This document shows positions 27,575-37,675 of a stretch of DNA of 64,000 nucleotides, one piece after another. The notes under the pieces were generated by a model. It made no database searches. It had not been told where the DNA came from and worked only from the letters and a program-made list of their open reading frames with translations. The translations under genes and the position numbers were made by a program. The DNA is from Propionibacteriaceae bacterium ZF39 (GTDB lineage Bacteria; Actinomycetota; Actinomycetes; Propionibacteriales; Propionibacteriaceae): positions 2,046,001 through 2,110,000 of the forward strand of contig CP154795.1 in the NCBI GenBank assembly GCA_039565995.1, given 5' to 3'. Every line of letters starts with the position of its first letter. Position 1 is the stretch's first letter.

Positions 27575-28381
27575 ATGAGCATGCCCGTCTATGTGGCCCC
27601 CGAACAGCAGATGAAGGACCGCGCCGACTTTGCCCGCAAGGGCATCGCGCGGGGCCGTTCGGTCGTGGTGCTGCGGTACGCCGACGGGATCTGCTTCGTG
27701 GCCGAGAACCGGTCGCAGGCACTCCACAAGGTGTCGGAGATCTATGACCGCATCGGCTTCGCCGCGGTCGGTCGCTACAACGAGTTCGAGAACCTGCGCA
27801 TCGCCGGCATCCGCCATGCCGACATGCGCGGCTATTCCTATGACCGCGCCGATGTGACCGGTCGGGGGTTGGCAAACGCGTACGCTCAGCTGCTCGGCAC
27901 GATCTTCTCCTCCGGGGGTGAGAAGCCGTATGAGGTCGAGATCATCGTGGCCGAGCTCGGCCAGACAGCCGCCACCGACCAGATCTATCGGCTCACCTAT
28001 GACGGTTCCGTCGGCGACGAGGAGCACTTCGCGGTGATGGGCGGCAACGCCGATGAGATCACCAAACGCATCGCCGAGCGGTACGCCGACTCGGCGACCC
28101 TGGCCGAGGCCGTCCGCAATGCCGTCGCCGGCCTGAGCGGTGAGGGTGAGCCCGTGCCGGTGGAGTCCCTCGAAGTCGCTGTCCTCGACCGCAATCGGCC
28201 TCAGCCGCGCAAGTTCCGCCGGCTCCGCGCCGAGGCCCTGTCGGAGATCCTGGGTCGCAGTGCCGAGGAATCCACGGCGGATCCCGCCACCGACAGGCCG
28301 ACCACCGCCACCCTCGCCGACGCCGATGGCAGCACCGGCGCGGGTGACGAAGAATCGGACGCCACCGAGGCCACGGAGTGA
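27575..28381 (+). CDS. prcA: 20S proteasome alpha subunit
   Basis: A 268-residue alpha subunit: [24 protein letters not shown] (N-terminal gate and helix H0), [44 protein letters not shown]. The last 50 residues are acidic and low in complexity, probably disordered. The outer alpha rings gate entry and dock the Arc C-terminal tails. Its stop overlaps the tyrA start as GTGA, an unusual coupling of a degradation gene to an amino-acid biosynthesis gene. The Pup ligase gene pafA, often next, is absent. Confidence 0.96.
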   Translation: MSMPVYVAPEQQMKDRADFARKGIARGRSVVVLRYADGICFVAENRSQALHKVSEIYDRIGFAAVGRYNEFENLRIAGIRHADMRGYSYDRADVTGRGLANAYAQLLGTIFSSGGEKPYEVEIIVAELGQTAATDQIYRLTYDGSVGDEEHFAVMGGNADEITKRIAERYADSATLAEAVRNAVAGLSGEGEPVPVESLEVAVLDRNRPQPRKFRRLRAEALSEILGRSAEESTADPATDRPTTATLADADGSTGAGDEESDATEATE

Positions 28382-29484
28382 GCGCGGACGTCACCTCCCG
28401 GACCGAACCGCAACCCGCGTTCAAAGGCCTCCCGCTCGGGCCCGTGCTGATCATCGGCACCGGTCTGGTGGGTGCTTCGGTGGGCTGTGCGCTGACGGCG
28501 ATCGGTGAAGAGGTGCACCTGCGCGACCGGGTGCCGAGTCATGCCCGGGTGGCCGCCGGCCGCGGCGCGGGCCAGGTGGAAAACATCAGTCCTGACGCGG
28601 TCGCTCTCGTCGTGGTAGCGGTGCCACCCCGGGCCCTCCCCGGAGTCCTTTCCGGAGCTCTGGAGGAGTTCCCGCACGCGGTCGTCACGGATGTCGGTTC
28701 GGTGAAGCAGGGCGTCCTCACCGCACTCGAGGCGAACACCGCGGAGCTGGGGCGCTATGTGGGGTCCCATCCCATGGCGGGCTCCCACCTCGCCGGCCCG
28801 ATCACGGCGACCGCCGATCTCTTCCAGGACCGCACGTGGGTCGTCACCCCGCATGCCGCGGCCCGGAAGGATGCCGTCGAAGCCGTCGTCGCGCTGGCGG
28901 AGGCCTGCGGTGCCCGCACCGTGGTCATGGACTCGGCTGAACACGACCTGGCGGTCGCCGCCGTCTCCCACCTGCCGCACGCGGTGTCGGCCATGGTGGC
29001 CGCAGGCCTCGAGAACCGACCGGCGGATCATCTGGTGCTGGCCGGGCAGGGCGTACGCGATGTCACCCGCATCGCCGCCGGTGACCCGGACCTCTGGGAA
29101 CAGATCCTGACCGTGAATGCCAGCGCAGTCGGACGCGAGCTGACCGCCCTCGGACAGCGGCTGACGGAGCTCGGGCAACGGCTGGCGGATCACGGTGATG
29201 TCCGCGAGCTGCTCGAGGCCGGCCGTCGTGGGACGCGGGCGATTCAGGGCAAGCACGGCACCGCGCCGATCGACTATGCAGCCGTCCAGATCGAGATTCC
29301 CGACGCCCCGGGTTCGCTGGCCAGGCTGTTCGCGCACGCCGACGAGCTCGACATCAACGTCGAGGACATCTCGATCGAGCACGATCCGGTGCGCCAGGTC
29401 GGTTGGCTGAAGATCCACGTTCTGCCGAATCGGGCCGAAGGATTCGCCGAGGCCATGCGACAGCGGGGCTGGCTCGTTGTCTGA
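28378..29484 (+). CDS. tyrA: Prephenate dehydrogenase
   Basis: A 368-residue enzyme of tyrosine synthesis that oxidatively decarboxylates prephenate with NAD. The Rossmann motif [12 protein letters not shown] is near residue 25; [11 protein letters not shown] and the helical domain with LPHAVSAMV follow; the C-terminal 70 residues form an ACT domain ([31 protein letters not shown]), probably for tyrosine feedback. The GTG start overlaps the prcA stop. A cmk gene lies about 5 kb downstream, as in many actinobacteria. Confidence 0.92.
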   Translation: MSADVTSRTEPQPAFKGLPLGPVLIIGTGLVGASVGCALTAIGEEVHLRDRVPSHARVAAGRGAGQVENISPDAVALVVVAVPPRALPGVLSGALEEFPHAVVTDVGSVKQGVLTALEANTAELGRYVGSHPMAGSHLAGPITATADLFQDRTWVVTPHAAARKDAVEAVVALAEACGARTVVMDSAEHDLAVAAVSHLPHAVSAMVAAGLENRPADHLVLAGQGVRDVTRIAAGDPDLWEQILTVNASAVGRELTALGQRLTELGQRLADHGDVRELLEAGRRGTRAIQGKHGTAPIDYAAVQIEIPDAPGSLARLFAHADELDINVEDISIEHDPVRQVGWLKIHVLPNRAEGFAEAMRQRGWLVV

Positions 29485-29512
29485 GGACGCTGCGACCGCT
29501 TGCGCCGCAACC

Positions 29513-29518
29513 TAGAAT
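29513..29518 (+). promoter_or_regulatory. Minus-10 box (TAGAAT) of the LolA-like gene
   Basis: TAGAAT ends six bases before the ATG of the next gene, in a 40-base gap after tyrA; no ribosome site is seen, suggesting a leaderless start for the LolA-ABC operon. Confidence 0.45.
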
Positions 29519-29524
29519 GAGCCC

Positions 29525-30628
29525 ATGGCTCTAACCTCCAGGCATCCGATGATCCGCTGGGCGGTGCCCGCTGTGGCCGTCGCCGCCGTCGGGGTGGCCT
29601 TTGTGGCTCCTCGCGCCGTGGCCGACCCCGCCCTCCCGCCCGTGACCGCCGAGCAACTCCTGGTGGACCTCCAGAACTCGAATGTGGACGCCTTCTCGGG
29701 GACCGTCCAGACCCGGGCCGACCTGGGATTGCCCGCCTTGCCGATCGGTGACTCCGATGTGGCAGCGCTGACGTCGGGCACCCACACGATCCGCGTGTGG
29801 CACGCCGGTGAGGACAAGTCCCGCGTTGCCCTGCTCGCCGACGGCGCAGAGACCGCCATGATCCGTAACGGCAACGATGTGTGGCAGTGGTCGAGCAAGG
29901 AGCGCATGGCCAAGCACACGGTCCTCAGCGACCACGAGGGCGCAGGCGAGCGGCCCGCCCCGACTGCGACACCGCGCACGCCGCAGGAAGCCGCTCGCGA
30001 GATGTTGGCCCATATTGAGCCGACGACCTCGGTCACGGTGTCCCAGACCGCTCGCGTCGCCGGGCGCGACGCCTACGAACTCGTCCTCGACCCGACGAGC
30101 CCCGACACGCTGGTGGCAAAGATCGCCATCGCCGTCGACAGCGAAACCAAGGCTCCGCTCCGAGTCGAGGCCTGGGCCGTCGGCAAGAATCAGCCCGCGC
30201 TCAGCGTCGGCTTCACCTCCGTCGATTTCACCGCGCCGGATGACTCTGTGTTCGCCTTCCGGCCTCCGGCGGGCGTCGCGGTGGAGCAGGTCACGCCGAA
30301 GGGCAAGGATCACCGCGAGGGTCAGCCTGCCGACAAGCCCGCCATGGACGAACCCGTCACGGTCGGCGACGGGTGGGACCGCGTGACCATCGCGCGCGTG
30401 CCCGAACGACCCGCGACGACCGACGAACAGCCGACGACCGACCCGCGTCACGGCGATGCGGCGGCGCAGTGGGAGCAGACCGTCCAGAACCTGCCCACCG
30501 TGCAGGGCCCCTGGGGCACGGGCCGCGTGCTCACCAGCGCGCTGGTGACCGTGGTCCTCACCGATGACGGGCGCGTGGCGATGGGCATGGTCCCGAGCGA
30601 GCGCGTCGTCGCCGCGATTCCGCAGTGA
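29525..30628 (+). CDS. Secreted LolA/RseB-like protein
   Basis: A 367-residue exported protein: signal peptide with Ala-rich core (AVAVAAVGVAFVAPRAVADP), then a half-barrel domain typical of LolA-like proteins (LLVDLQNSNVDAFSGTVQTRADLG, IRVWHAGEDKSRVALLADGAETAMIRNGNDVWQWSS). In actinobacteria such proteins handle lipids or regulate sigma-factor systems; which applies here is unknown. It overlaps the ABC ATPase gene (GTGA), so the protein is likely the extracytoplasmic partner of that transporter. Confidence 0.75.
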   Translation: MALTSRHPMIRWAVPAVAVAAVGVAFVAPRAVADPALPPVTAEQLLVDLQNSNVDAFSGTVQTRADLGLPALPIGDSDVAALTSGTHTIRVWHAGEDKSRVALLADGAETAMIRNGNDVWQWSSKERMAKHTVLSDHEGAGERPAPTATPRTPQEAAREMLAHIEPTTSVTVSQTARVAGRDAYELVLDPTSPDTLVAKIAIAVDSETKAPLRVEAWAVGKNQPALSVGFTSVDFTAPDDSVFAFRPPAGVAVEQVTPKGKDHREGQPADKPAMDEPVTVGDGWDRVTIARVPERPATTDEQPTTDPRHGDAAAQWEQTVQNLPTVQGPWGTGRVLTSALVTVVLTDDGRVAMGMVPSERVVAAIPQ

Positions 30629-31593
30629 CGGCGGCCACGGCCCCTGCCGAGGACGTCGAGGCGTCTCCCGCGATCCATACCTCCGGGCTGACCAAGAATT
30701 TCGGTGCCCAGCGTGTGGTCGACGACATCGATCTCATCGTGCCCACGGGTTCGGTCTATGGATTCCTGGGTCCCAACGGCTCCGGCAAGACCACGACCAT
30801 CCGGATGCTGCTGGGCCTGATCCGCCCGACGGCGGGCAACGCGACCATCCTGGGGCAGCCGATCGGCCACGGGGATGCCCGCATCCTGGGGCGGGTGGGG
30901 GCGCTCGTCGAGGGTCCTGCCTTTCACCCGTATCTCTCCGGCCGTGACAACCTGCTCCGCATCGATGCAGCCGATCTGAATGCGGACCCGGCAACAGCCA
31001 GGCGTCGGGTCGCCGAGGCCCTCGATCGCGTGGGACTGGCGGCGGCTGCCGGGAAGCGCTACCGGGCGTACTCCCTCGGCATGCGCCAGCGGCTCGGCAT
31101 CGCGGCCGCGCTGCTGCAGCCGCGCGACCTGCTCGTGCTCGACGAACCGACCAACGGCCTCGACCCCCAGGGCACGCGCGAGGTGCGCTCGCTCCTGGCC
31201 GAGCTGAACGCCGACGGTGTGAGCGTCCTCGTGTCGAGCCACCTGCTCAGCGAGGTCGAGCAGATCTGTTCGCATGTGGGGATGATGCGCACGGGTCGGC
31301 TGGTGACGCAGGGCCCACTGGCGGAGGTACGCCGCAGCGCGCAGCAACGCCTCACCGTGACCACGAGCGACCCTGCGGGGGCGACAGCGGTCCTGCAGGA
31401 GTTCGCCGTCGCGGAGCTCACGCCGATCGATGGGGGAGTGACGGGCCTGATGGGCGAGGATCAGGAGCCGGAGGCGATCGTAGCGGCGCTGGTCAACGCA
31501 GGGGTGGGCGTACGCGGGTTCGATGTGGCCCGGCCCAGTCTCGAGGATCTCTTCATCGCCCTCACGGGGGAGGGCTTCGATGTCAGCGGTTAG
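30625..31593 (+). CDS. ABC transporter ATP-binding protein
   Basis: A 322-residue ABC-2 type ATPase: Walker A GPNGSGKTTT (about residue 51), signature YSLGMRQRLGIA, Walker B LLVLDEPTNGLDPQG and switch His in VSSHLL. The C-terminal 90 residues form the DrrA-like extension. It works with the permease encoded by the overlapping next gene. First gene of an ATPase-permease pair translated from the LolA-like operon. Confidence 0.9.
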   Translation: MTAATAPAEDVEASPAIHTSGLTKNFGAQRVVDDIDLIVPTGSVYGFLGPNGSGKTTTIRMLLGLIRPTAGNATILGQPIGHGDARILGRVGALVEGPAFHPYLSGRDNLLRIDAADLNADPATARRRVAEALDRVGLAAAAGKRYRAYSLGMRQRLGIAAALLQPRDLLVLDEPTNGLDPQGTREVRSLLAELNADGVSVLVSSHLLSEVEQICSHVGMMRTGRLVTQGPLAEVRRSAQQRLTVTTSDPAGATAVLQEFAVAELTPIDGGVTGLMGEDQEPEAIVAALVNAGVGVRGFDVARPSLEDLFIALTGEGFDVSG

Positions 31594-32401
31594 GGCGTGG
31601 CGCCTGTTCGCCTCCGAACTCGGGCTCATGGCCGGGCGGCGGCGCAATCAGGTGGGGGTGGGCGTCCTCATGGCCATCCCGGTGCTCATGGCGATGGCCA
31701 TTCGTCTCTCACGGCCCGGCGGTCCGCATGGGCCGGATTTCATCACCGAGGTCAGTGAGAACGGCTTTTTCGTCGCCCTCAGCGCGCTGAGCGTCATGAT
31801 CCCCCTGTTCCTGCCGCTGGCCGTGGCCGCCCTGTGTGGCGATGCAATCGCGGGGGAGGCCAACCAGGGCACGCTGCGCTATCTGCTGACCGTGCCGGTG
31901 CACAGGACCCGTTTGCTGCTCACGAAGTACGCCGCGCTGGTCGTCGGTGCGTTCATCGCCCCGACCGTGGTGGCTCTGGCGGGCCTGCTCTCGGGCTGGA
32001 TCCTGTTCGGCCTCAAGGACGTGCGGGTCCTGTCCGGTACGGAGATCCCACTCGTTGAGGGTCTTGGCCGACTCGTGCTGTTCGTCGCGTATCTGGCCGT
32101 GTGTCTGGCCGCTCTCGCCGCCGTCGGGCTGTTCATCTCCACCCTGACCGAGCAACCGATCGCGGCGATGCTCGCCACAGCCGGGGTCGTCATGATCAGT
32201 TGGATCCTCAGCGGCATCCCGCAGCTCGATTGGCTTCACCCATGGCTGATCACCGCTCATTGGGCCGCCGGCACCGACCTGTTCCGCGACCCGATCTTCT
32301 TCGACTCGATCCGGCGTGGGCTCCTGCTCGCGCTGGCGTACATCCTGGTCTTCGTCGCCGCAGCCTGGGCACGGTTCGGCAGCAAGGATATTACGAGCTG
32401 A
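31580..32401 (+). CDS. ABC-2 type permease
   Basis: A 273-residue six-helix permease (YLLTVPVHRTRLLLTKYAALVVGAFIAPTVVALAG is the typical ABC-2 coupling region). The ATG at 31580 follows GGGGGAGGG and lies 14 bases before the end of the ATPase gene, so the pair is tightly coupled. The cargo of the exporter is not evident from sequence. Confidence 0.85.
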   Translation: MSAVRAWRLFASELGLMAGRRRNQVGVGVLMAIPVLMAMAIRLSRPGGPHGPDFITEVSENGFFVALSALSVMIPLFLPLAVAALCGDAIAGEANQGTLRYLLTVPVHRTRLLLTKYAALVVGAFIAPTVVALAGLLSGWILFGLKDVRVLSGTEIPLVEGLGRLVLFVAYLAVCLAALAAVGLFISTLTEQPIAAMLATAGVVMISWILSGIPQLDWLHPWLITAHWAAGTDLFRDPIFFDSIRRGLLLALAYILVFVAAAWARFGSKDITS

Positions 32402-32437
32402 CCTACGGTTGGTCCCCGAAGCTGTTTGGCTGGCCCC

Positions 32438-34120
32438 GTGCCGATCCCGATCGCCCTGCAGGCTGCGCGAACAAGCCTGCGCTCGCTGGCGTACCACGTC
32501 ATCGTCGAGCCCGTTCGCGGAGGCGGGCCGCTGCCCCGACGGTGGCCGCGGCCGGTGCGGGTCGCCGTGGCGGTCGGCATGATCATCTACCTCGCGCTGA
32601 TGGTCTCGGTCGCGTTCTCCGGGCTCACGACGCCGCCGAACGACTCGCTCGGGGCCCTGCCGGTTCCGGGACGGGTCCTGATCGCGATCGGGGTATCGGC
32701 GACCCTGTTCTTCCTGTTGGCGGCGTCGGTCCACATGCCCCTGCTCCTGACGCTGCTGGTCTGGGGAGTCGTGGCGAGCACCCTGGCCGTGGCCGCGGCG
32801 ACCACGTTCCGCATCGCCCAGTTCATCGACGCCGGTGCGGCTCCGTTCATCTGGTTGATCCTGATGGCGGTCCTGATCGTGCAGTGGGTGGCCCTGCTGG
32901 TCCTGTGCATCGCCCAACGCCGCCGTCCGATCACCGGACGCTGGCTGGTCGCGCTCGCGGCCCTGGTCAGCACGTCCTATGCGGTGCCGACCCTGATGTC
33001 GGTCGTCGCCGACCCCGAGCACAGCGTCATGTCGAGCACGGCCACGTTGCTGCCCATGTTCGTGCTGTTGATCGGCGCCGCACCGATCGCGATCGCCTCC
33101 GGGACGGCCTTCGCCGAGGTCACCGTCCGCGCCGTGACCTGGGCCGCGCTGAGCGCGCGACCCATGGTGCACCTCCGGGTCTGGCAGGTTCTGGTCGTCC
33201 TGCTGACCGGGCTCCAGGTCTGGCGTGCGGTGGACCTGCGCCCCGCCCACACCTGGTTGTACGCCAGCACGATCGCCCTCATCTCGGCCACGCTCGCCAT
33301 CACGTTCGGCTGCGTCGCCTGGGCCCGGCGGCGCAGCCCGCGTCTGGCCCCACGACCGACCACCGTCATGGAGTCGGTGCCGCGTCTGGCGTACCTGATC
33401 TCCCCGTTCATGATCTGGCCCCTGCTCTGGATGAGCGCCGGACCCGAGCTGTCGATGCCCATCGGCCTGGCGCTGGGGGGTGTGTTCGCGCTCGTCTGGA
33501 CCGCTCGGGCGGTGGGCCGCGGCGACGTGGTCGGTGCCGCGATCGGCCCGCCCCTGGCCTGCGGGATGGCGGTCCATTCGGCCGTCTTCGCGGGCATGCC
33601 GACTCTCCAGTCCGATCTCGTCAGCGGTTTCGTGCTGAGCGCACTGCTCCTGGCCGCGCTGATCCTCTGGCGGGTGCGTGGCGTGGCCAACCAGACCCGG
33701 TGGATGATCGTGGCGCTGGGTCTGGCCCTGGTCGCCATCCACCCACTGCGCGCCGTGCTGGCGGAACCGATCGCAGCCGCCCTCGGCTTCTCCTCAGTGG
33801 CCCTGGTGTTCTTCGGACTCATCTGGCGCGTCTTCACCGACGGGCGTTACACGCGGGTCGGAGGACCGCGGTTCCCGATCGAGACCCGCGCCTTCCTCTT
33901 CGGCGCCCACAGTGTGCTCGCCGCGGCCGCCGTGGCCATGACCGCCTTCGGGAATTGGGACGAGTCCTTCAGCCTCGAGTTGTTCACCCAGTGGGGTGAC
34001 TGGGTCATGGGGCGGTTCGCCCTTCTGGCCGTGATCGTGGGCCTCATCGAGATCGGCCGGTTCCACGTCGATCCAGATCCGGGCGTACCCGTCCCCGAAT
34101 ATCTGCCCGCCCGGGGCTGA
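32438..34120 (+). CDS. Large polytopic membrane protein of unknown function
   Basis: About 560 residues with roughly fourteen predicted membrane helices separated by short Arg-rich loops. I recognise no family. The start is uncertain: a GTG at 32438 (VPIPIALQAAR) or a TTG four codons earlier; neither has a strong ribosome site. It follows the ABC permease gene after 36 bases on the same strand, so it may belong to the same operon. The composition matches the chromosomal neighbours, so recent transfer is unlikely. Confidence 0.7.
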   Translation: MPIPIALQAARTSLRSLAYHVIVEPVRGGGPLPRRWPRPVRVAVAVGMIIYLALMVSVAFSGLTTPPNDSLGALPVPGRVLIAIGVSATLFFLLAASVHMPLLLTLLVWGVVASTLAVAAATTFRIAQFIDAGAAPFIWLILMAVLIVQWVALLVLCIAQRRRPITGRWLVALAALVSTSYAVPTLMSVVADPEHSVMSSTATLLPMFVLLIGAAPIAIASGTAFAEVTVRAVTWAALSARPMVHLRVWQVLVVLLTGLQVWRAVDLRPAHTWLYASTIALISATLAITFGCVAWARRRSPRLAPRPTTVMESVPRLAYLISPFMIWPLLWMSAGPELSMPIGLALGGVFALVWTARAVGRGDVVGAAIGPPLACGMAVHSAVFAGMPTLQSDLVSGFVLSALLLAALILWRVRGVANQTRWMIVALGLALVAIHPLRAVLAEPIAAALGFSSVALVFFGLIWRVFTDGRYTRVGGPRFPIETRAFLFGAHSVLAAAAVAMTAFGNWDESFSLELFTQWGDWVMGRFALLAVIVGLIEIGRFHVDPDPGVPVPEYLPARG

Positions 34121-34258
34121 GCGACAAGGGGGAATCCGGCCCCCGGAATCCGGTGTTTCCCCAGCAGCAGAGAACGTCGGGACGTACTAGCGTTGAACGT
34201 TCGGTGACATGTAATTCCGGTGCCGTTCGGGGGCCGGATCGCCGCTGAGGAGCTGATT

Positions 34259-34936
34259 ATGGTGACCCACGTGATGAAGGACGAGCCGTTGATCATTGCG
34301 ATCGACGGTCCGAGTGGATCGGGCAAGTCGAGCACGTCGCGTGGCGTTGCGCGCAAGCTCGGTCTGGCCTATCTGGACACCGGCGCGATGTATCGCGCGG
34401 CAGCGTGGCTGGTGGCCGAGCGTACGCTCGATGACCCGGCCGCCGTCATCGACGCGATCGCCACCACGCCGATGGACATCGCACTCGACCCCGCCGCATT
34501 CGCGATCTCGGTCGACGGCACCGATGTGACCGAGGCGATCCGTGAGCCGCGCATCTCGGCCTCGGTGTCGAAGGTCTCCACGATCCAGGCGGTCCGCGAC
34601 ATCCTCATCGCGCGGCAGCGCGAGCTGATCGCCGGCGCCGACGGCGGCATCGTCGTTGAGGGCCGCGACATCACAACGGTGGTCGCCCCGGACGCGCAGG
34701 TCCGCGTACTCCTCGTCGCCGATCCCGCCGCCCGCATCGCCCGCCGCCAGGCCGAACTCGGCGGCAGGGCCGACCACGCCCAGGTGACCGATCAGGTGAT
34801 CCGCCGGGATGCCGACGACTCGACCGTGGCGGCCTTCACCGAAGCCGCCCCCGGCGTGACGGTCGTCGATTCGACCCATCTGACCCTTGACCAAGTGATC
34901 GACCGCATCTGCGGCATGGCCCCAGTTGACCGATGA
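34259..34936 (+). CDS. cmk: Cytidylate kinase
   Basis: A 225-residue CMP/dCMP kinase: P-loop IDGPSGSGKSST, YLDTGAMYRAAAW (CMP site), then ISASVSKVSTIQAVRDILIARQREL and EGRDITTVVAPDAQVRVLLVADPAARIARR (lid). It phosphorylates CMP for nucleotide supply. The ATG at 34259 has GAGGAGCTG upstream; the frame extends 13 codons further without homology. The preceding 138 bases contain G/C-rich direct repeats (GGAATCCGG twice) but no gene that I can support. Head of cmk-plsC-der. Confidence 0.93.
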   Translation: MVTHVMKDEPLIIAIDGPSGSGKSSTSRGVARKLGLAYLDTGAMYRAAAWLVAERTLDDPAAVIDAIATTPMDIALDPAAFAISVDGTDVTEAIREPRISASVSKVSTIQAVRDILIARQRELIAGADGGIVVEGRDITTVVAPDAQVRVLLVADPAARIARRQAELGGRADHAQVTDQVIRRDADDSTVAAFTEAAPGVTVVDSTHLTLDQVIDRICGMAPVDR

Positions 34937-34945
34937 GGAGTGCTC

Positions 34946-35734
34946 GTGAGTGACAGTCTCGACCTGCGGCCGCTGACCCCGCTGCCCCAAGGCGCGCTCA
35001 CCCCGTTGCCGACCGGCAAGGTCGTCGACCTGCCCCACCTGCATTCCGATTTACCCGCCAGCCGGGTCAGCCTCCTGCGCAGCGTGCGCGGGACGGCCGC
35101 CTGGTTGCTCCGTCGCCAGTGGCGGATCGAGCTGCACGGCACCGAGCACATCCCGGTCAGTGGCCCCGCCATCCTGGCCGCCAACCACATCGGTGTCCTC
35201 GACGGTCCGCTGCTGGTCGCCATGACCCCGCGGACCACGTTCGCCCTCGCCAAGTCCGAACTCTTCACCGGCAAGGTCGGGCGACTGCTCGAGGCTGCCG
35301 GGCAGATTCCCATCAAGCAGCGGGAACTCGACACCCGCGCGCTGCGGCGTGCGCTCAAGGTGCTGGGCGACGGTCATCTGCTCGGGATCTTCCCCGAGGG
35401 CAGCCGCGATGTCGGCGACATGGCCGCGATCCGTGGGGGAGCGGCCTACCTGGCGATGGCCTCCGGCGCGCCGATCATCCCGGTCGCGCTGCTGGGTACG
35501 CGCGAGCCCGGCCAGACCATCAGCGATGTGCCGCAGCGTGGGGGACGGATCCATATCGTGTACGGTGAACCGATTGTCATCGATCGGACCCTGTGGCCCC
35601 GGCGCAGGCACGAGGTGGCGGACCGGACCGAAGAGGTACGCCGCCGGCTTGCTGCCCATGTCGCGTGGGCGGAGGGTCACACGGGGATGGCACTCCCGGG
35701 CGTACCCGCGCCGAAAGCCACCGCTGCAGCGTGA
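34946..35734 (+). CDS. plsC: 1-acyl-sn-glycerol-3-phosphate acyltransferase
   Basis: A 262-residue acyltransferase. The catalytic HX4D motif is in ANHIGVLDGP (His about 80), the acceptor-binding motif FPEGSRD near 148, and a C-terminal PIIPVALLGT block follows. It makes phosphatidic acid in phospholipid synthesis. Two GTG codons are possible; 34946 is chosen because GAGGAG ends five bases before it. The location between cmk and der is the usual actinobacterial arrangement. Confidence 0.9.
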   Translation: MSDSLDLRPLTPLPQGALTPLPTGKVVDLPHLHSDLPASRVSLLRSVRGTAAWLLRRQWRIELHGTEHIPVSGPAILAANHIGVLDGPLLVAMTPRTTFALAKSELFTGKVGRLLEAAGQIPIKQRELDTRALRRALKVLGDGHLLGIFPEGSRDVGDMAAIRGGAAYLAMASGAPIIPVALLGTREPGQTISDVPQRGGRIHIVYGEPIVIDRTLWPRRRHEVADRTEEVRRRLAAHVAWAEGHTGMALPGVPAPKATAAA

Positions 35735-35767
35735 GTGGACCGCCCGGACTCAGGGGAAAGGGCGGAG

Positions 35768-37177
35768 ATGACCGATATCGACACGGGGTCCACTGACGAC
35801 ACGCGAGGCACCGACGGCGAGTTCGGCGACGGTGACTTCGAAGGTGGCGGCACGACGATCGTGAAGCCCGTCGTGGCCGTGGTCGGTCGACCCAACGTGG
35901 GCAAATCGACCCTGGTCAACCGGATCATCGGGCGCCAGGAAGCCGTCGTCCAGGACGTGCCCGGCGTCACGCGCGACCGGGTGTCCTATGACGCCAACTG
36001 GAACGGCCGGGAGTTCATCCTGGTCGACACCGGTGGCTGGGTCTCGGATGCGACGGGCATGGCCGCCCAGATCGCCGAGCAGGCCGAGATGGCCATCGCG
36101 GCCGCCGATGCCGTGCTGTTCGTCGTGGACGCCACCGTCGGCACGGTCGACGAGGACGAGGCGGTCGTGCGGGTCCTGCGCCGCTCGAAGAAGCCCGTCG
36201 TACTGGCGGCCAACAAGGTCGACGATGCGCGCACCGAGGCGGAGGCCGCCTCGATGTGGAACCTCGGTCTGGGTCAGCCGTGGGCTGTGTCGGCCCTCCA
36301 CGGACGGGGGACCGGCGACATGCTCGACGCCGTGCTGGACGCGCTGCCCGAGGCTCCCCGGGAAACCCTGGAAGAGATCGGTGGACCGCGTCGCGTCGCC
36401 CTGGTCGGCAAGCCGAACGTCGGCAAGTCGTCGCTGCTCAACAAGTTCGCCGGCCAGCAGCGGTCGGTCGTCGACAACGTCGCGGGCACGACGGTGGATC
36501 CGGTGGACGAGCTCGTCGAGGTGGACGGCACGGTCTATCGGTTCATCGATACTGCCGGGATCAGGCGGCGGGTCAAGGAAGCGTCGGGACATGAGTACTA
36601 CGCGTCCCTGCGTACCCACCGCGCCATCGAGCGCGCCGAGTGCTGCGTCGTGCTGATCGAGGCTGCGGAGGAGATCACCGAACAGGATCTGCGGATCCTG
36701 TCGATGGTCGAGGATGCCGGGCGCGCGCTGGTCATCGCCTTCAACAAGTGGGATCTGACCGACGACGAACGCCGCTTCTATCTCGACCGTGAGATCGAGC
36801 GCGACCTCCACGGCTTCACCTGGGCCGCCAAGGTCAACATCTCGGCGATGACCGGGCGCAACGTGCACAAGCTGTCCCAGGCCATCGAGGAAGCCCTCAC
36901 CGGCTGGGAGACCCGCATCTCCACCGGCAAGCTCAATGCCTTCCTCGGCCGGCTCGTCGCGTCGCATCCGCACCCCGTGCGCGGTGGCAAGCAGCCCCGC
37001 ATCCTGTTCGGCACCCAGGCCCAGAACCGGCCGCCGACGTTCGTGCTGTTCACGTCCGGCAAGCTCGACGACGGTTATCTCCGCTTCGTCGAGCGGCGCC
37101 TGCGGGAGGAGTTCGACTTCACGGGTACGCCCGTGCATGTCGAGATGCGTGCCCGCGAGAAGCGCAAGAACCGCTGA
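35768..37177 (+). CDS. der: Ribosome-assembly GTPase Der (EngA)
   Basis: A 469-residue protein with two tandem G domains: GRPNVGKS near residue 39 with DTGGW and NKVD, and GKPNVGKS near 214 with DTAG and NKWD, followed by a KH-like domain (about 375-469) ending in basic KKRKNR-like residues. It acts in 50S subunit maturation. The acidic N-terminal extension of about 35 residues is common in actinobacteria. The ATG at 35768 is preceded by GGCGGAG; a GTG 33 bases upstream is possible. Confidence 0.95.
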   Translation: MTDIDTGSTDDTRGTDGEFGDGDFEGGGTTIVKPVVAVVGRPNVGKSTLVNRIIGRQEAVVQDVPGVTRDRVSYDANWNGREFILVDTGGWVSDATGMAAQIAEQAEMAIAAADAVLFVVDATVGTVDEDEAVVRVLRRSKKPVVLAANKVDDARTEAEAASMWNLGLGQPWAVSALHGRGTGDMLDAVLDALPEAPRETLEEIGGPRRVALVGKPNVGKSSLLNKFAGQQRSVVDNVAGTTVDPVDELVEVDGTVYRFIDTAGIRRRVKEASGHEYYASLRTHRAIERAECCVVLIEAAEEITEQDLRILSMVEDAGRALVIAFNKWDLTDDERRFYLDREIERDLHGFTWAAKVNISAMTGRNVHKLSQAIEEALTGWETRISTGKLNAFLGRLVASHPHPVRGGKQPRILFGTQAQNRPPTFVLFTSGKLDDGYLRFVERRLREEFDFTGTPVHVEMRAREKRKNR

Positions 37178-37202
37178 GGGCGGGATCGCTGGGGCGTACG
37201 CC

Positions 37203-37616
37203 TCAGGTGAGGTCCTGCTCGGCCAGCCACGCCTGACACCGGCGCCGCGACGCGCGGGCCAGCCAGGCATCCTGGACGAGTTCGGTGACCTCAGCCACCG
37301 TGAGCTGGCTCAGGTCGGACTCGCGGATCAGCACGCTGGGATGCCCGTCGAAATGGGGAGTCGTGAAGAACGGCTTCCCTTCGGACAGCAGCGCCGACTT
37401 CTCCTCCTCCGAGGCCACCCACAGCACGATCACATCGTCGAGGCGCTCCCCGGTCTCGGGATCCACGGCGTCCGGACGCGGATTGCGGAAGAACACGAAG
37501 GACTTGCCGCTGACCTGATAAACCGCGTTTCCGTCGGTGCCGGGGCAGACCTTGGCATACGGCATGCCCGAGGCGACGCGATGGATATCGGTGACCGTCG
37601 CTGGCCTTCTGTGCAT
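37203..37616 (-). CDS. MmcQ/YjbR family protein
   Basis: A 137-residue small protein of the MmcQ/YjbR family (SGKSFVFFRNPRPDAVDPETG, FFTTPHFDGHPSVLIRESDL, and a C-terminal helix ELVQDAWLARASRRRCQAWL). Members have a CyaY-like fold and are often named DNA-binding, but their role is not established. It is convergent with der, 25 bases apart. Confidence 0.8.
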   Translation of the reverse strand: MHRRPATVTDIHRVASGMPYAKVCPGTDGNAVYQVSGKSFVFFRNPRPDAVDPETGERLDDVIVLWVASEEEKSALLSEGKPFFTTPHFDGHPSVLIRESDLSQLTVAEVTELVQDAWLARASRRRCQAWLAEQDLT

Positions 37617-37675
37617 TCAGCCAGAATGGCACTTTCGATCATGGTTGAGAAGTGAATGACGTGAACTGGACAACC

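Noticed and set aside
31709-33742. A 677-codon minus-strand frame opposite the ABC permease and membrane protein
   Set aside because: Translation is Gln/Arg/Asp-rich repeat-like text, typical of the complement of hydrophobic high-GC coding sequence.
34121-34200. Terminator after the large membrane protein gene
   Set aside because: G- and C-rich direct repeats are present, but I could not form a convincing continuous stem.
35750-37270. A 506-codon minus-strand frame opposite der
   Set aside because: Shadow of a highly conserved GTPase gene.
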